From Actinernus sp. WN-2022 (taxonomy: Eukaryota > Cnidaria > Anthozoa > Actiniaria > Actinernidae), in the NCBI GenBank assembly GCA_030867875.1, contig JAOWCC010000809.1, positions 992,001 through 1,056,000 on the forward strand: a stretch of DNA of 64,000 nt, given 5' to 3'. The notes beneath the pieces were generated by a model that was not told the DNA's origin, searched no databases, and was given only the letters and a program-made list of their open reading frames with translations. The number at the start of each line of letters is the position of its first letter. The first letter of the stretch is position 1. Shown here in pieces: positions 60,657 through 64,000 of this stretch. A program made the position numbers and the translations under genes.

Positions 60657-63600
60657 TGTGCCGTAAAATTCTCAAACGGAGAGATTCCATCTTTCCAGCC
60701 AATTCATCGCGAGCTAATATTAAAAACGTTGAATGTGCCGTAAAATTCTCAAACGGAGAGATTCCATCTTTCCAGCCAATTCATAGATTCCTGACCGCGA
60801 GCTAATATTAAAAACGTTGAATGTGCCGTAAAATTCTCAAACGGAGAGATTCCATCTTTCCAGCCAATTCATAGATTCCTGACCGCGAGCTAATATTAAA
60901 AACGTTCAATGTGCCGTAAAATTCTCAAACGGAGAGATTCCATCTTTCCAGCCAATTCATAGATTCCTGATCGCGAGCTAATATTAAAAATGTTCAATGT
61001 GCCGTAAAATTCTCAAACGGAGAGATTCCATCTTTCCAGCCAAATCATAGATTCCTGATCGCGAGCTAATATTAAAAACCTTCAATGTGCCGTAAATTCT
61101 CAAACGGAGAGGTTCCCTCTTTCCAGCCAATTCATAGATTCCTGATCGTGAGCTAATATTAAAAACGTTCAATGTGCCGTAAAATTCTCAAACGGAGAGA
61201 TTCCATCTTTCCAGCCAATTCATAGATTCCTGACCGCGAGCTAATATTAAAAACGTTCAATGTGCCGTAAAATTCTCAAACGGAGAGATTCCATCTTTCC
61301 AGCCAATTCATAGATTCCTGACCGCGAGCTAATATTAAAAACGTTCAATGTGCCGTAAAATGCTCAAACGGAGAGATTCCATCTTTCCAGCCAATTCATA
61401 GATTCCTGATCGCGAGCTAATATTAAAAACGTTCAATGTGCAGTAAATTCTCAAACGGAGAGATTCCATCTTTCCAGCCAATTCATAGATTCCTGATCGC
61501 GAGCTAATATTAAAAACGTTCAATGTGCCGTAAAATTCTCAAACGGAGAGATTCCATCTTTCCAGCCAATTCATAGATTCCTGACCGCGAGCTAATATTA
61601 AAAACGTTCAATGTGCCGTAAAATTCTCAAACGGAGAGATTCCATCTTTCCAGCCAATTCATAGATTCCTGACCGCGAGCTAATATTAAAAACGTTCAAT
61701 GTGCCTTAAAATTCTCAAACGGAGAGATTCCACCTTTCCAGCGAATTCATAGATTCCTGACCGCGAGCTAATATTAAAAACGTTCAATGTGCCCTAAATT
61801 CTCAAACGGAGAGATTCCATCTTTCCAGCTAATTCATAGATTCCTGATCGCGAGCTAATATTAAAAACGTTCAATGTGCCGTAAAATTCTCAAACGGAGA
61901 GATTCCATCTTTCCAGCCAATTCATAGATTCCTGACCGCGAGCTAATATTAAAAACGTTGAATGTGCCGTAAAATTCTCAAACGGAGAGATTCCATCTTT
62001 CCAGCCAATTCATAGATTCCTGACCGCGAGCTAATATTAAAAACGTTCAATGTGCCGTAAAATTCTCAAACGGAGAGATTCCATCTTTCCAGCCAATTCA
62101 TAGATTCCTGATCGCGAGCTAATATTAAAAATGTTCAATGTGCCGTAAAATTCTCAAACGGAGAGATTCCATCTTTCCAGCCAATTCATAGATTCCTGAT
62201 CGCGAGCTAATATTAAAAACCTTCAATGTGCCGTAAATTCTCAAACGGAGAGATTCCCTCTTTCCAGCCAATTCATAGATTCCTGATCGTGAGCTAATAT
62301 TAAAAACGTTCAATGTGCCGTAAAATTCTCAAACGGAGAGATTCCATCTTTCCAGCCAATTCATAGATTCCTGACCGCGAGCTAATATTAAAAACGTTCA
62401 ATGTGCCGTAAAATTCTCAAACGGAGAGATTCCATCTTTCCAGCCAATTCATAGATTCCTGACCGCGAGCTAATATTAAAAACGTTCAATGTGCCGTAAA
62501 ATTCTCAAACGGAGAGATTCCATCTTTCCAGCCAATTCATAGATTCCTGATCGCGAGCTAATATTAAAAACGTTCAATGTGCAGTAAATTCTCAAACGGA
62601 GAGATTCCATCTTTCCAGCCAATTCATAGATTCCTGATCGCGAGCTAATATTAAAAACGTTCAATGTGCCGTAAAATTCTCAAACGGAGAGATTCCATCT
62701 TTCCAGCCAATTCATAGATTCCTGACCGCGAGCTAATATTAAAAACGTTCAATGTGCCGTAAAATTCTCAAACGGAGAGATTCCATCTTTTCCAGCCAAT
62801 TCATAGATTCCTGACCGCGAGCTAATATTAAAAACGTTCAATGTGCCTTAAAATTCTCAAACGGAGAGATTCCACCTTTCCAGCGAATTCATAGATTCCT
62901 GACCGCGAGCTAATATTAAAAACGTTGAATGTGCCGTAAAATTCTCAAACGGAGAGATTCCATCTTTCCAGCCAATTCATAGATTCCTGACCGCGAGCTA
63001 ATATTAAAAACGTTCAATGTGCCGTAAAATTCTCAAACGGAGAGATTCCATCTTTCCAGCCAATTCATAGATTCCTGATCGCGAGCTAATATTAAAAATG
63101 TTCAATGTGCCGTAAAATTCTCAAACGGAGAGATTCCATCTTTCCAGCCAATTCATAGATTCCTGATCGCGAGCTAATATTAAAAACCTTCAATGTGCCG
63201 TAAATTCTCAAACGGAGAGATTCCCTCTTTCCAGCCAATTCATAGATTCCTGATCGTGAGCTAATATTAAAAACGTTCAATGTGCCGTAAAATTCTCAAA
63301 CGGAGAGATTCCATCTTTCCAGCCAATTCATAGATTCCTGACCGCGAGCTAATATTAAAAACGTTCAATGTGCCGTAAAATTCTCAAACGGAGAGATTCC
63401 ATCTTTCCAGCCAATTCATAGATTCCTGACCGCGAGCTAATATTAAAAACGTTCAATGTGCCGTAAAATTCTCAAACGGAGAGATTCCATCTTTCCAGCC
63501 AATTCATAGATTCCTGATCGCGAGCTAATATTAAAAACGTTCAATGTGCAGTAAATTCTCAAACGGAGAGATTCCATCTTTCCAGCCAATTCATAGATTC

Positions 63601-64000
63601 CTGATCGCGAGCTAATATTAAAAACGTTCAATGTGCCGTAAAATTCTCAAACGGAGAGATTCCATCTTTCCAGCCAATTCATAGATTCCTGACCGCGAGC
63701 TAATATTAAAAACGTTCAATGTGCCGTAAAATTCTCAAACGGAGAGATTCCATCTTTCCAGCCAATTCATAGATTCCTGACCGCGAGCTAATATTAAAAA
63801 CGTTCAATGTGCCTTAAAATTCTCAAACGGAGAGATTCCACCTTTCCAGCGAATTCATAGATTCCTGACCGCGAGCTAATATTAAAAACGTTCAATGTGC
63901 CGTAAATTCTCAAACGGAGACATTCCATCTTTCCAGCTAATTCATAGATTCCTGATCGCGAGCTAATATTAAAAACGTTCAATGTGCCGTAAAATTCTCA

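Larger units (their letters stand above)
19226..64000. repeat. Satellite B: 88-bp tandem array with 12-mer higher-order structure
   Basis: The consensus monomer is 88 bp, running gctaatattaaaaacgttca, atgtgccgtaaaattctcaa, acggagagattccatctttc, cagccaattcatagattcct, gatcgcga. Two length variants recur: 87 bp (one A lost in gccgtaaattc) and 77 bp (11 bases lost, ccaattcatcgcgag). Recurrent base variants include aaaatgttc, aaaccttc, gaatgtg for caatgtg, gcagtaa, gatcgtgag, and ctaattc for ccaattc. These variants fall in a fixed order that repeats every 1043 bp, equal to 9x88 + 2x87 + 1x77. The array fills about 44.8 kb, roughly 500 monomers, and runs off the right edge. It joins satellite A at about 19226 (tagcta|gaa to atattaaaaacg). 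It has no spacers and no genes. Confidence 0.97.

Noticed and set aside
19237..63982. About 100 copies of a 62-residue minus-strand frame, looking like a repeated gene family
   Set aside because: They are generated wherever an 87-bp satellite monomer restores frame between 88-bp monomers; there is no separate promoter, splice or selection signal.
19226..64000. CRISPR array, because of regular repetition
   Set aside because: Monomers are directly adjacent with no unique spacers, the unit is 88 bp, and the context is eukaryotic.

Overview
The window reads as nuclear DNA from a metazoan, most likely a cnidarian (coral or anemone type). The evidence is: almost no continuous coding sequence; one spliced-looking terminal exon with a poly(A) signal; many small terminal-inverted-repeat (TIR) elements and foldback repeats; the frequent word tacatgta; what looks like the edge of a Polinton/Maverick (adintovirus-like) element; and then nearly 50 kb of satellite DNA. 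The cnidarian assignment is inference. No rRNA, tRNA, CRISPR array or bacterial-style operon is visible.

Region 1 (1-1.35 kb) holds a Polinton-like remnant. A capsid-type frame runs off the left edge on the minus strand. A 337-codon plus-strand frame encodes a charged protein with a hydrophobic C-terminus. A short hydrophobic minus-strand tail converges on it. The two main frames start from the same CATG at 145-148 and diverge. The plus frame has an in-frame TAG 17 codons before a second stop.

Region 2 (1.35-15.1 kb) is repeat-packed intergenic or intronic DNA. It contains a hAT-like MITE (2931-3050), a piggyBac-like MITE with TTAA duplications (5598-5953) nested in a large imperfect palindrome (4849-6447), and a foldback element (about 6800-7213). 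It also has a TA-flanked pogo/Tc1-type element carrying an exon-like coding fragment (8291-9115), a five-copy tandem repeat of about 138 bp (9315-10005), and a 60-nt hairpin (10088-10147). A second nested palindrome (10618-13262) contains further MITEs. A probable terminal exon (14507-14642) with AATAAA at 14873 is the only host-gene evidence; a possible splice donor and YY1-like motif near 3.3-3.4 kb may or may not belong to it.

Region 3 (15.1-64.0 kb) is tandem-repeat DNA. A 103-bp minisatellite (about five copies) is followed by a complex satellite A (15.7-19.2 kb, units of about 240 bp in a 1650-bp higher-order repeat). Satellite B then runs from 19.2 kb to the right edge, with roughly 500 monomers of 88/87/77 bp. 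Satellite B has real higher-order structure: a 12-monomer, 1043-bp period, and long near-identical segments at offsets of 3326, 5388, 11561 and 14847 bp. Its monomer, reverse-complemented, matches part of the satellite A unit, so the two arrays look related and in opposite orientation. The many identical 62-residue frames inside satellite B are produced by 87-bp monomers and are not genes.
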